From: an uncultured Clostridia bacterium
Lineage (GTDB): Bacteria; Bacillota; Clostridia; Oscillospirales; Butyricicoccaceae
Reading direction: 5' to 3'
Assembly: GCA_947856675.1 (NCBI GenBank)
Contig: CANUCM010000074.1
Coordinates: forward strand, 1 to 8,086
DNA: 8,086 nucleotides
In this document: positions 1 through 5,550 of the stretch, one piece after another
Layout of the letters: each line of letters starts with the position of its first letter
Numbering within the stretch: position 1 is the first letter of the stretch
Program-made: the position numbers and the translations under genes
The notes under the pieces: model-generated
What the model was told of the DNA's origin: nothing
The model's database searches: none
The model's input: the letters and a program-made list of their open reading frames with translations, nothing else

Positions 1-129
1 CCGGCGCTCAAGCATGCGTGCAGCTGCCTGGGGTTTGAAGGCGGATATCCCAAAAGCCCGCTTCTTCCGCTGCAGCAGGCACAGCGCGAGCAGGTGGAAA
101 ACGTGCTGCGCGGCGCCCGGCTGATATAA
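1..129 (+). CDS. Dihydrodipicolinate synthase (DapA) family protein, C-terminal end only
   Basis: Only the last 42 codons and the TAA stop are in the window; the gene begins to the left. The tail contains GGYPKSPLLPL followed by a charged helix (QQAQREQVENVL) and a short end GARLI. This resembles the C-terminus of the DapA/NanA class I lyase family, where a proline-rich (R/K)xPLxPL segment precedes the last helix. Members are Schiff-base (beta/alpha)8 aldolases or lyases, such as 4-hydroxy-tetrahydrodipicolinate synthase in lysine and dipicolinate synthesis, or sugar-acid aldolases. The active-site lysine lies outside the window, so the substrate cannot be assigned. A lysine/dipicolinate role would suit a spore former, but that is inference. 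No terminator hairpin follows the stop. Confidence 0.6.
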   Translation, partial: PALKHACSCLGFEGGYPKSPLLPLQQAQREQVENVLRGARLI

Positions 130-144
130 AATGCCGGGTTTTGG

Positions 145-172
145 TTGCAAAAAACGCAGCGGGTGATATAAT
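145..172 (+). promoter_or_regulatory. Sigma-A promoter with extended -10 for the small gene at 205
   Basis: TTGCAA (145-150) is separated by 16 bp from a perfect TATAAT (167-172). A TG at 164-165, one base upstream of the -10, gives an extended -10 element. Transcription would start near 179, leaving a leader of about 25 nt just long enough for the ribosome binding site. This makes the small gene independently transcribed from the upstream lyase-family gene. Confidence 0.7.
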
Positions 173-204
173 ATACAGGAAAATACACACCGGAGGAGAA
201 CGAT

Positions 205-495
205 ATGAAAGCCTACGATACAGTCAATAAGAAAGAGCTGGAAGTGGATCGCAAAGGCCTTGTGGATTTGATGGTCAACAACCGCGAGGTGATTTTGGTT
301 CTGCCGGAGAAAAAGACCGACGAAGACGGGTATCTTACCTGGGACGTCGAGCGCTGGACCACGGTGGACGGCCGCCGCTTTATCCGCTGCTATGAGCTGG
401 AAGGGCGCGTGCTGCGTGATTCGACCGCGCACAACCTCTACGATCTTGACAATGATTTTGCGCCTGAAAAAGCAAAGGAAGTCAAAATAGGATGA
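205..495 (+). CDS. Unrecognised small protein, 96 aa
   Basis: I do not recognise this protein. It is clearly a gene: GGAGGAG (192-198) sits 6 nt before the ATG, a strong extended -10 promoter lies just upstream, and a terminator follows the TGA. The product is soluble and charged, with no signal peptide or membrane segment. Alternating hydrophobic stretches (REVILVLPE near residues 27-35, then YLTWDVERWTTVDGRRFIRCYEL at about 43-65) suggest a small beta-rich fold, and the C-terminal part (DLDNDFAPEKAKEVK) is acidic then lysine-rich. There is one cysteine and no CxxC motif, so a zinc finger is unlikely. It stands alone as a monocistronic unit converging on copA. A regulatory or housekeeping role cannot be told apart from the sequence. 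Confidence 0.8.
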   Translation: MKAYDTVNKKELEVDRKGLVDLMVNNREVILVLPEKKTDEDGYLTWDVERWTTVDGRRFIRCYELEGRVLRDSTAHNLYDLDNDFAPEKAKEVKIG

Positions 496-498
496 CAT

Positions 499-529
499 AA
501 AAAAATCCGCCGTATGGGCGGATTTTTTT
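499..529. terminator. Bidirectional intrinsic terminator between the small gene and copA
   Basis: The 6-bp stem TCCGCC (506-511) / GGCGGA (517-522) has a 5-nt loop. It is flanked by seven A (499-505) on the left and seven T (523-529) on the right, which can also pair and extend the stem. The T run terminates the plus-strand gene that stops at 495. Read on the minus strand, the A run becomes a U tract that terminates copA, whose stop codon is at 536-538. One hairpin therefore serves two convergent genes. Confidence 0.85.
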
Positions 530-535
530 ATGCCT

Positions 536-751
536 TTATTCAATGGAAAGCACGGTGTAGCCGGCGTCGGAAACGGCCTGCGTGAGCTGCGCATCCGAAA
601 CCGGGGCGCGCAGGCTGACCGTTGCGGTGCCGGAGGCGAGATCAAGCTCGGCCGACACGCCTTCGAGCGCTTCCAGGGCTTTTTTGACATGGGCGGTGCA
701 GTGTGCGCACATCATGCCTTCGATGCGGATGGTTTTGACGGTGGGATTCAT
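536..751 (-). CDS. copZ: Possible independently translated CopZ-like chaperone nested in frame at the 3' end of copA
   Basis: The last 71 residues of CopA, starting at Met779, form a complete HMA domain. It has a beta strand (TVKTIRIEG), the Cu(I)-binding MMCAHC, the helix TAHVKKALEALEGV, a beta hairpin and the ending AGYTVLSIE. This is the length and content of free CopZ/Atx1-like copper chaperones, which carry Cu(I) to CopA. The ATG at 751-749 is preceded on the minus strand by AAAGGAG (766-760) with 8 nt spacing, an arrangement as good as at any start in this window. The sequence shows the site; that ribosomes use it is inference. If used, the message makes both full-length CopA and a free chaperone. 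The alternative is that it is simply a remnant of a copA-copZ pair that fused by loss of the copA stop codon. Confidence 0.45.
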   Translation of the reverse strand: MNPTVKTIRIEGMMCAHCTAHVKKALEALEGVSAELDLASGTATVSLRAPVSDAQLTQAVSDAGYTVLSIE

Positions 752-3085
752 GGGGATTTCTCCTTTCACAGTATGCATATCACATGCGCAGGCCGGCGCC
801 GCGGCGGGTACGAAGCCGGGACGGAAAAAGCGCAGGCGCAGCGCGTTGGTTACGACGCAGACGGAGCTGAGACTCATGGCGGCCGCGGCAAACATCGGGT
901 TTAAGCTCCAGTTGAGAGCCGAGTAAAAGACGCCGGCGGCCAGCGGGATTCCAATGGAGTTGTAAAAGAGCGCCCAGAACAGGTTCTCTTTGATGTTGCG
1001 CACAACGGCGCGGCTGAGCTGCCGCGCGGCGACAAAGTCCAGAAGATCGCTCTTCATCAAGATGACGTCGGCCGATTCGATGGCGATATCGGTGCCGGCG
1101 CCGATGGCGACGCCGATGTCGGCGCGGGCGAGGGCGGGCGCGTCGTTGATGCCGTCGCCCACCATGGCAACGGTTTTGCCCTCCTGCTGCAGCGTGCGCA
1201 CGACGCTCTCCTTGTCCTGCGGCAGCACCTGCGCAAATACGCGCTCGATACCTACGCTGCCGGCCATGGCCTGGGCGGTGGCCTGATTGTCACCCGTCAG
1301 CATGACGGGCTCGACGCCTGCTTCACGCAGCAGGGAAACGGCCTGGCGGCTGGTCGGACGCACAATGTCGGCCGCGGCAATAAGGCCCAGCGGCTTGCCT
1401 GCGCGGGCAAAGTACAGCGGCGTGGCGCCCTGCTGCGCGCAGGCCTGCCCCTGTGCTTCAAGGCTTTCCAGCGCAATGCCGCGTTCCTGCATCAGCCGGG
1501 CGCTGCCGGCAAGGCATTCGCTGCCCTGAAGGACGGCGGACACGCCCATGCCGGCCAGGGCTTCAAAGGAGTCGACGGGCGCGGGGGCGATGCCGTCCTG
1601 CGCGGCGCGGCGCACGACGGCCTGTGCAAGCGGGTGTTCGCTGGAACCCTCCAGCGCGGCGGCAAAGGCTAAAAGCTCCTGCTGCGAAACGCCGCTTGCG
1701 GGATACAGTGCGGTGACTTCGGGCTGGCCCTGCGTCAGCGTGCCCGTTTTGTCCAAAAGCACCGTGTCGGTGCGGCACAAAAGCTCCAGCGCCTCGGCGG
1801 ACTTGATCAGAATGCCGTGCTCGGCGCCCTTTCCGGTTCCCACCATAATGGCGGTTGGTGTGGCCAGACCCAGGGCGCACGGGCAGGAAATGACCAGCAC
1901 GGAAATCAGTGTGGTCAGGGCAAACTCAAAGCTCTTTCCAAGCAGCAGCCAGACAAGAGCCGATACCACGGCAATGGCAATGACGGCCGGGACAAAGACG
2001 CCGCTGACGCGGTCGGCCAGCTTGGCAATGGGCGCCTTGGAGGAGGATGCCTCTTCCATCAGCCGGATGATCTGCGACAGCGTGGTGTCGTCGCCCACGC
2101 GGGTGGCCCGCAGCTCGAAAGCTCCTGTTTTGTTCAGGGTGCCGCCGGTGACCTGATCCCCTTCCTGCTTGTCCACGGGAATGCTCTCTCCCGTGATGGC
2201 CGCCTCGTCAATGGAAGAGCTGCCCCGTGCAATGACGCCGTCGACCGGGACAATGTCGCCCGGGCGCACCAAAAGGCGGTCGCCTGTGCGCACGTCCTCC
2301 AGGGCAACGGTCTGCGTCTGCCCGTCTTCGGCGATGCGCAGCGCGGTTTTGGGCGTGAGGTCCAAAAGGCGCGAAATGGCTTCCGACGTTTTGCCCTTGG
2401 CGCGCGCTTCCAGAAACTTTCCCAGGGTGATCAGTGTGAGGATCATGCCGGCCGACTCAAAATACAGATCCATGGAATAGCGCTCCACGAGGGCGATGTC
2501 GCCCGTACCCAGTCCCCAGCCGATGCGGTAGATGGCAAAAACACCATAGACAATGGCGGCGGAGGAACCGATGGCGATGAGTGAATCCATGTTGGGCGCG
2601 CGGCGGAAAAGCGCTTTGAATCCGACGGAAAAATATCGGCGGTTGGCCGCGGCGATGGGCAAAACCAGCAAAAACTGCGTAAAGGCAAAGGGAAGGGCAC
2701 CCTGCGTGCCGTGGAAAAAGTGTGGCAGGGGCGCGCCCATCATGTGCCCCATGGAAATATAAAACAAGGGAATCAAAAATGCGAAAGAAACGATGAGACG
2801 CAGCTTGACAGCGTGCGCGTCATTGGATACCGGGGTCCTGGCCTGTGCGGCGCCGGACTTTTTTTCGCCCTTTCCCTTGACAAAAGCGCCGTAGCCCGCC
2901 TTGCGCACAGCGCGGGCGATGTCGTCGTCGGAGGTGAGCGAAGGGTCAAAGGAAACGGCCATGGAGTTGGTCAAAAGGCTGACGGATACCGATTGCACTC
3001 CTTTTAAAGCACGTACGGCCTTTTCCACATGGGCCGAACAGGCAGAGCAGGTCATGCCGGTAACGGAAAAATGTTGTGTCTGCAT
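536..3085 (-). CDS. copA: Copper-translocating P1B-type ATPase with N- and C-terminal metal-binding domains
   Basis: This 849-aa membrane pump uses ATP to export Cu(I), or Ag(I), from the cytosol. In order, it has an N-terminal HMA domain with MTCSAC (residues 11-16), a lysine-rich linker, and about eight membrane helices (roughly 94-225, 362-410 and 700-745). The actuator TGE is at 298-300, the CPC metal site at 401-403, and the phosphorylated aspartate in DKTGT at 445-449 (D445). The nucleotide-binding HP is at 484-485, with TGDN at 597-600 and GDGIND at 643-648. Y708/N709 in helix 7 and MSLSS (737-741) in helix 8, together with CPC, form the signature of the Cu(I) subgroup (P1B-1). After the last helix comes a linker with CxC (C766, C768), then a second HMA domain with MMCAHC (791-796). 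The second domain is unusual because CopA HMA domains are normally N-terminal; it looks like a fused CopZ chaperone. The ATG at 3085 is supported by AAAGGA 6 nt upstream. Most CopA proteins with one or two N-terminal HMA domains are about 730-830 aa, and the fusion explains the extra length. Confidence 0.96.
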   Translation of the reverse strand: MQTQHFSVTGMTCSACSAHVEKAVRALKGVQSVSVSLLTNSMAVSFDPSLTSDDDIARAVRKAGYGAFVKGKGEKKSGAAQARTPVSNDAHAVKLRLIVSFAFLIPLFYISMGHMMGAPLPHFFHGTQGALPFAFTQFLLVLPIAAANRRYFSVGFKALFRRAPNMDSLIAIGSSAAIVYGVFAIYRIGWGLGTGDIALVERYSMDLYFESAGMILTLITLGKFLEARAKGKTSEAISRLLDLTPKTALRIAEDGQTQTVALEDVRTGDRLLVRPGDIVPVDGVIARGSSSIDEAAITGESIPVDKQEGDQVTGGTLNKTGAFELRATRVGDDTTLSQIIRLMEEASSSKAPIAKLADRVSGVFVPAVIAIAVVSALVWLLLGKSFEFALTTLISVLVISCPCALGLATPTAIMVGTGKGAEHGILIKSAEALELLCRTDTVLLDKTGTLTQGQPEVTALYPASGVSQQELLAFAAALEGSSEHPLAQAVVRRAAQDGIAPAPVDSFEALAGMGVSAVLQGSECLAGSARLMQERGIALESLEAQGQACAQQGATPLYFARAGKPLGLIAAADIVRPTSRQAVSLLREAGVEPVMLTGDNQATAQAMAGSVGIERVFAQVLPQDKESVVRTLQQEGKTVAMVGDGINDAPALARADIGVAIGAGTDIAIESADVILMKSDLLDFVAARQLSRAVVRNIKENLFWALFYNSIGIPLAAGVFYSALNWSLNPMFAAAAMSLSSVCVVTNALRLRFFRPGFVPAAAPACACDMHTVKGEIPMNPTVKTIRIEGMMCAHCTAHVKKALEALEGVSAELDLASGTATVSLRAPVSDAQLTQAVSDAGYTVLSIE

Positions 3086-3131
3086 AAAACATCCTTTCCT
3101 GCCGCAGAGGCAGTTTTTTCTTTTCGTTTAT

Positions 3132-3160
3132 AGTATACCGTAAAAGTATAAAATAGTCCA
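3132..3160 (-). promoter_or_regulatory. Likely copA promoter (sigma-A type)
   Basis: On the minus strand TGGACT (3160-3155, four of six matches to TTGACA) is followed after exactly 17 bp by TATACT (3137-3132, five of six matches to TATAAT). Transcription would begin near 3125, leaving a leader of about 40 nt before the copA ATG. The -10 overlaps a small inverted repeat, listed separately. No other good promoter is visible upstream of copA. Confidence 0.55.
3134..3150. promoter_or_regulatory. Inverted repeat over the copA promoter, candidate operator
   Basis: TATAC (3134-3138) and GTATA (3146-3150) are perfect 5-bp inverted arms separated by 7 bp. They lie across the -10 hexamer and spacer of the copA promoter, where a repressor would block RNA polymerase. 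The site does not match the CopY box (TACANNTGTA) or the GC-rich CsoR palindrome. The arms are short and AT-rich and could be chance similarity between two -10-like sequences. Confidence 0.25.
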
Positions 3161-3218
3161 GAGCAAAATTGCACTGAAAACCGTGCTTGCAAACGGGGAA
3201 ACACTGCAGACGCCGGGT

Positions 3219-3247
3219 GCATAGCATGAGCATAGACGGTATGCAAA
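3219..3247 (+). promoter_or_regulatory. Weak candidate sigma-E-type sporulation promoter for cotJABC
   Basis: GCATAGC (3219-3225) resembles the sigma-E -35 (KMATATT, five of seven). It is followed after 14 bp by TATGCAAA (3240-3247), which resembles the -10 (CATACAMT, five of eight). The start would be near 3254, just ahead of the cotJA Shine-Dalgarno at 3268-3274. In Bacillus subtilis cotJ is transcribed by sigma-E in the mother cell, which is why this type was sought. The match is partial. No sigma-A promoter is obvious in the same interval. Confidence 0.3.
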
Positions 3248-3282
3248 GAGTGCCGTATGAAAACCCGAAAGGAGAATGGAGA

Positions 3283-3519
3283 TTGAACCGATACAATCGA
3301 ATGCCGCCGGGCACCTCGCCTGCACCGCGAATGCGTCCGCGGCCCATGCCGGCGCCTTCGGCGGTCAGGCAGGAGTGCCATGCCATGCCGTTGGCAGTGC
3401 CTTTTGTGCAGCTGCAGAGCTGGGGAGAGGTGTTTGAACCGGAAACGGCGCTGTGCAAAGGGACGATATTTCCTGCGCTGGATTTGCCTTTCTGCGGAAG
3501 CGGGGTGAGACGGCGATGA
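3283..3519 (+). CDS. cotJA: Spore coat protein CotJA, TTG start
   Basis: This 78-aa small spore-coat protein is made in the mother cell and assembles with CotJC in the inner coat. The N-terminal half is rich in proline, arginine and methionine (PPGTSPAPRMRPRPMPAPSA, roughly residues 8-27). The C-terminal half has the family core: a hydrophobic VPFVQLQSW stretch, then FEPETALCKGTIFPALDLPF, matching the conserved 'xEALxKGTLFPxLxxP' region of CotJA. The start is TTG at 3283: AAAGGAG (3268-3274) lies 8 nt upstream, while an in-frame ATG at 3187 has no ribosome binding site and would add 32 residues of unlike composition. An ATG at 3276 is out of frame. The stop overlaps the cotJB ATG (ATGA), so the two genes are translationally coupled. 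Confidence 0.88.
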   Translation: MNRYNRMPPGTSPAPRMRPRPMPAPSAVRQECHAMPLAVPFVQLQSWGEVFEPETALCKGTIFPALDLPFCGSGVRRR

Positions 3520-3767
3520 GTGAGCGGCAGCGGCTTTTGCACAAAGTATGCGTGGCAGGTTTTGCCGTGGATGAGGCGGTGCTGTTTTTGGATACTCATC
3601 CGTGCGACAAAGAGGCGCTGACCTATTATGAAAAGGCCCGCGATGAAAAAAATCAGCTTGTGCAGCAATATGTGGAGCAGTATGGACCTCTGAGTGCAGA
3701 CGAGGTATTTTCCGAAGAGTGCTGGGCGTGGACGTCAGCCCCCTGGCCGTGGGAATGGGAGGCGTAA
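3516..3767 (+). CDS. cotJB: Spore coat protein CotJB
   Basis: This 83-aa protein belongs to the CotJB family, the second member of the cotJ coat operon, needed with its neighbours for CotJ assembly into the spore coat. Recognisable features are the helical VDEAVLFLDTHPCDKEAL segment (about residues 16-33, containing the family's LDTHP), a second helix KARDEKNQLVQQYVEQYGPL, and the tryptophan-rich ending CWAWTSAPWPWEWEA, which corresponds to the family's C-terminal CPWPW-like motif. The ATG at 3516 overlaps the cotJA stop by 4 bp. Longer in-frame starts (from 3453) would run inside cotJA and are not needed. The cotJC start follows the stop by 3 nt. Confidence 0.93.
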   Translation: MSERQRLLHKVCVAGFAVDEAVLFLDTHPCDKEALTYYEKARDEKNQLVQQYVEQYGPLSADEVFSEECWAWTSAPWPWEWEA

Positions 3768-3770
3768 CCG

Positions 3771-4376
3771 ATGTGGACATATGACAGAAGGCTTCAGTAC
3801 CCTGTAAAAATCGCATGCCCCAATGCCGAAACGGCAAAAATCATTATTTCCCAGTACGGCGGGCCTGATGGTGAGCTGGGGGCGTCGATGCGGTATTTGT
3901 CGCAGAGATATGCCATGCCCGTGCGCGAAGCGGCGGGGCTTTTGACCGATATCGGCACAGAGGAGCTGGCGCATTTTGAAATGATCGCCGCGATGGTGCA
4001 CCAGCTGACCCGCAATCTGACGGTGGAGCAAATTAAAGAGCAGGGATTTGCGCCGTATTTTGTGGATCATACGCTGGGCATTTATCCGGTGGCGGCGTCC
4101 GGCCCGGCGTGGACGGCCAATTATTTCCAGTCCAAAGGGGATCCCATTACCGATTTGAGCGAGGATATGGCGGCAGAGCAGAAAGCGCGCACGACATATG
4201 ACAACATTCTTCGGCTGGTGGATGATCCGGATGTGCGCGAGCCCATCATGTTCCTGCGTGAGCGGGAAATCGTGCACTTCCAGCGCTTTGGCGAAGCCAT
4301 GCGGATGGTAACCGACAAGCTTGACAGCAAAAACGTGTACGCGTTTAACCCGGCGTTTGACGGAGGCAAAAAGTAA
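3771..4376 (+). CDS. cotJC: Spore coat protein CotJC, manganese-catalase family
   Basis: This 201-aa ferritin-like four-helix protein has the dimanganese catalase fold, located in the spore coat. It would dismutate hydrogen peroxide if its metal centre is active. Likely metal ligands are E35 (GELGASMRY), E65 and H68 (TEELAHFEM), E136 (MAAEQKAR) and E166/H169 (REIVHFQRF), matching the E, ExxH, E, ExxH pattern of Mn catalases. It is shorter than the soluble catalases (about 265-300 aa) because it lacks their long C-terminal extension, as is usual for CotJC. The start is supported by TGGGAGG (3756-3762) 8 nt upstream, inside the cotJB end. It is the last gene of the operon and is followed directly by a strong terminator. 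Confidence 0.95.
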   Translation: MWTYDRRLQYPVKIACPNAETAKIIISQYGGPDGELGASMRYLSQRYAMPVREAAGLLTDIGTEELAHFEMIAAMVHQLTRNLTVEQIKEQGFAPYFVDHTLGIYPVAASGPAWTANYFQSKGDPITDLSEDMAAEQKARTTYDNILRLVDDPDVREPIMFLREREIVHFQRFGEAMRMVTDKLDSKNVYAFNPAFDGGKK

Positions 4377-4409
4377 AAAAGCCGGCGCTGCAAAGCGCCG
4401 GCTTTTTTT
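4375..4409 (+). terminator. Strong intrinsic terminator after cotJC
   Basis: A 9-bp GC-rich stem, GCCGGCGCT (4381-4389) / AGCGCCGGC (4394-4402), is closed by a GCAA tetraloop of the stable GNRA type. Seven T (4403-4409) follow. The upstream A run (4375-4380) overlaps the cotJC stop codon, so the hairpin begins 4 nt after the gene. It separates the spore-coat transcript from the peptidase operon. Confidence 0.92.
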
Positions 4410-4424
4410 GCACTTAAAATGGCT

Positions 4425-4453
4425 TTGACGGCAAAAAAAAATCAAGGTATACT
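4425..4453 (+). promoter_or_regulatory. Near-consensus sigma-A promoter of the peptidase operon
   Basis: TTGACG (4425-4430) and TATACT (4448-4453) each match five of six consensus bases and are separated by the optimal 17 bp. The spacer is a long A tract (4433-4441). Transcription would start near 4460, giving a leader of about 47 nt. A 5-bp GC stem with a 4-nt loop (GCCGC 4463-4467 / GCGGC 4472-4476) would lie at the very 5' end of the RNA and might stabilise it. The promoter suggests constitutive vegetative expression. Confidence 0.82.
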
Positions 4454-4506
4454 GTAATTGCGGCCGCCTGTGCGGCGCCAATGCGGAAAAGAAAGAAGGT
4501 TTTTTG

Positions 4507-5550
4507 ATGAAGGAACAGCTTCGTGAGTATATGCTGCAGCAGCTGCAGGCGCTTGTGGGCATTGACAGCACCACAGGCTTTTGCTATGCCGTGGAGGCTT
4601 ATATTAAAAAGCAGTTTGAAGAGATGGGCTACGCGGTCAGGACGTTTAACCGCGGGGGCCTTTTGATTGACCTGGGCGGCAGCGGAGAGGGCATTGTGCT
4701 TTCGGCGCACGCCGATGACATCGGCCTGATGGTGCGCAGGATTTTGCCGGACGGCACTTTGCAGGTGGTGCAGGTCGGCGGGCTTCGGCCGGAATATGCC
4801 GATCTTGCCAATGTCCGGGTGCACACGCGCGCGGGCGCGGTGTACACCGGTACGGTGCGCCGCAAAGAGTCGAGCATCCATGTCAACCCCATAGAAAAGT
4901 TCAGCCGTGAAACCTCCGGCGGTTACGACACAAACCTCGTGGTCGTGCTGGACAAAAAGGTGAGCACGGAAGCGGAAACGCTGGCGCTTGGCATCCGCTG
5001 CGGCGACATCATCGCGCTGGAGCCCAATTTTATGCTGGCCGACGACGGGTACATCAAAAGCCGTTTTCTTGATGACAAAGCGTGCGTTGCGCTGCTCATG
5101 ACGCTGGCAAGGGAAGCGGCGCAGGGGAACCTCTCCCTCTCGCGGCACACATATGTGCACATCGCCGTTACCGAGGAAACCGGCATGGGCGCTGCGTACG
5201 GCCTGCCGGAGGACATCACCGAGTTTCTTGCGCTCGACATCGGCTGTGTGTCGCCCGGGCAGTATTCCAGCGAACATAAGGCGTGCATCTGCGCCCGCGA
5301 CGCGCGCTGGCCGTATGATTACAGCCTGATTTCCAAGCTGTGCCGCACAGGCGACGAAAACGGAATCGATTATGCCATCGACATTTACAACCCGAGCTAC
5401 GGGTCGGACGTGGCGGGCGTTTTGGCGTCGGGCCGCGATGTGCGCGGGGGAGTAGTGGGCCCCGGCGTTCTGACAACGCATGGCTATGAGCGCACCAACA
5501 TCTGTGCGCTGGAAAATACATATGGTTTGATTGAGGCGTATATCCGATGA
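4507..5550 (+). CDS. M42 family metallo-aminopeptidase
   Basis: This 347-aa cytosolic dizinc/dicobalt aminopeptidase of the M42 (glutamyl/leucyl aminopeptidase, TET-forming) family removes N-terminal residues from peptides. Visible catalytic positions are H68 and D70 (LSAHADDIG), the bridging D189 (FLDDK), the E223/E224 pair (VTEETGMGAAYG: general base and metal ligand), D243 (LALDIG) and H325 (TTHGYERT). Between the two halves of the catalytic domain lies the usual PDZ-like beta insert (about 85-170). Length is normal for the family (about 340-360 aa). The ATG at 4507 is preferred over a TTG at 4504 because AAGAAGG (4493-4499) is then 7 nt away instead of 4. It is first in the operon, and its TGA overlaps the next ATG by 4 bp. 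Which residues it cleaves cannot be read from the sequence. Confidence 0.93.
   Translation: MKEQLREYMLQQLQALVGIDSTTGFCYAVEAYIKKQFEEMGYAVRTFNRGGLLIDLGGSGEGIVLSAHADDIGLMVRRILPDGTLQVVQVGGLRPEYADLANVRVHTRAGAVYTGTVRRKESSIHVNPIEKFSRETSGGYDTNLVVVLDKKVSTEAETLALGIRCGDIIALEPNFMLADDGYIKSRFLDDKACVALLMTLAREAAQGNLSLSRHTYVHIAVTEETGMGAAYGLPEDITEFLALDIGCVSPGQYSSEHKACICARDARWPYDYSLISKLCRTGDENGIDYAIDIYNPSYGSDVAGVLASGRDVRGGVVGPGVLTTHGYERTNICALENTYGLIEAYIR

Noticed and set aside
1548..2584. Plus-strand open frames of 202 and 255 codons inside copA
   Set aside because: They are antisense to a full P-type ATPase and have no ribosome binding sites or known domains.
3187..3282. N-terminal extension of cotJA to the ATG at 3187
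   Set aside because: There is no Shine-Dalgarno before it, the extra residues do not resemble CotJA, and it would cover the candidate promoter.
2946..3837. Minus-strand open frames covering the copA-cotJ interval and cotJA/cotJB
   Set aside because: They overlap three well-recognised plus-strand genes or the copA start, and the translations are low-complexity, Pro/His/Arg-rich.
4463..4476. Riboswitch or attenuator in the leader of the peptidase operon
   Set aside because: The leader is only about 47 nt with one 5-bp hairpin; it has no T run and no room for an aptamer.
4504..4506. TTG as the start of the M42 peptidase
   Set aside because: It directly precedes an ATG and is only 4 nt from the ribosome site; the ATG at 4507 has better spacing.
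4414..5481. Long minus-strand open frame (355 codons) opposite the M42 peptidase
   Set aside because: It is antisense to a gene with all M42 catalytic motifs, its translation is rich in Arg/His/Ala with no recognisable domain, and it has no ribosome site. This is a shadow caused by high GC.
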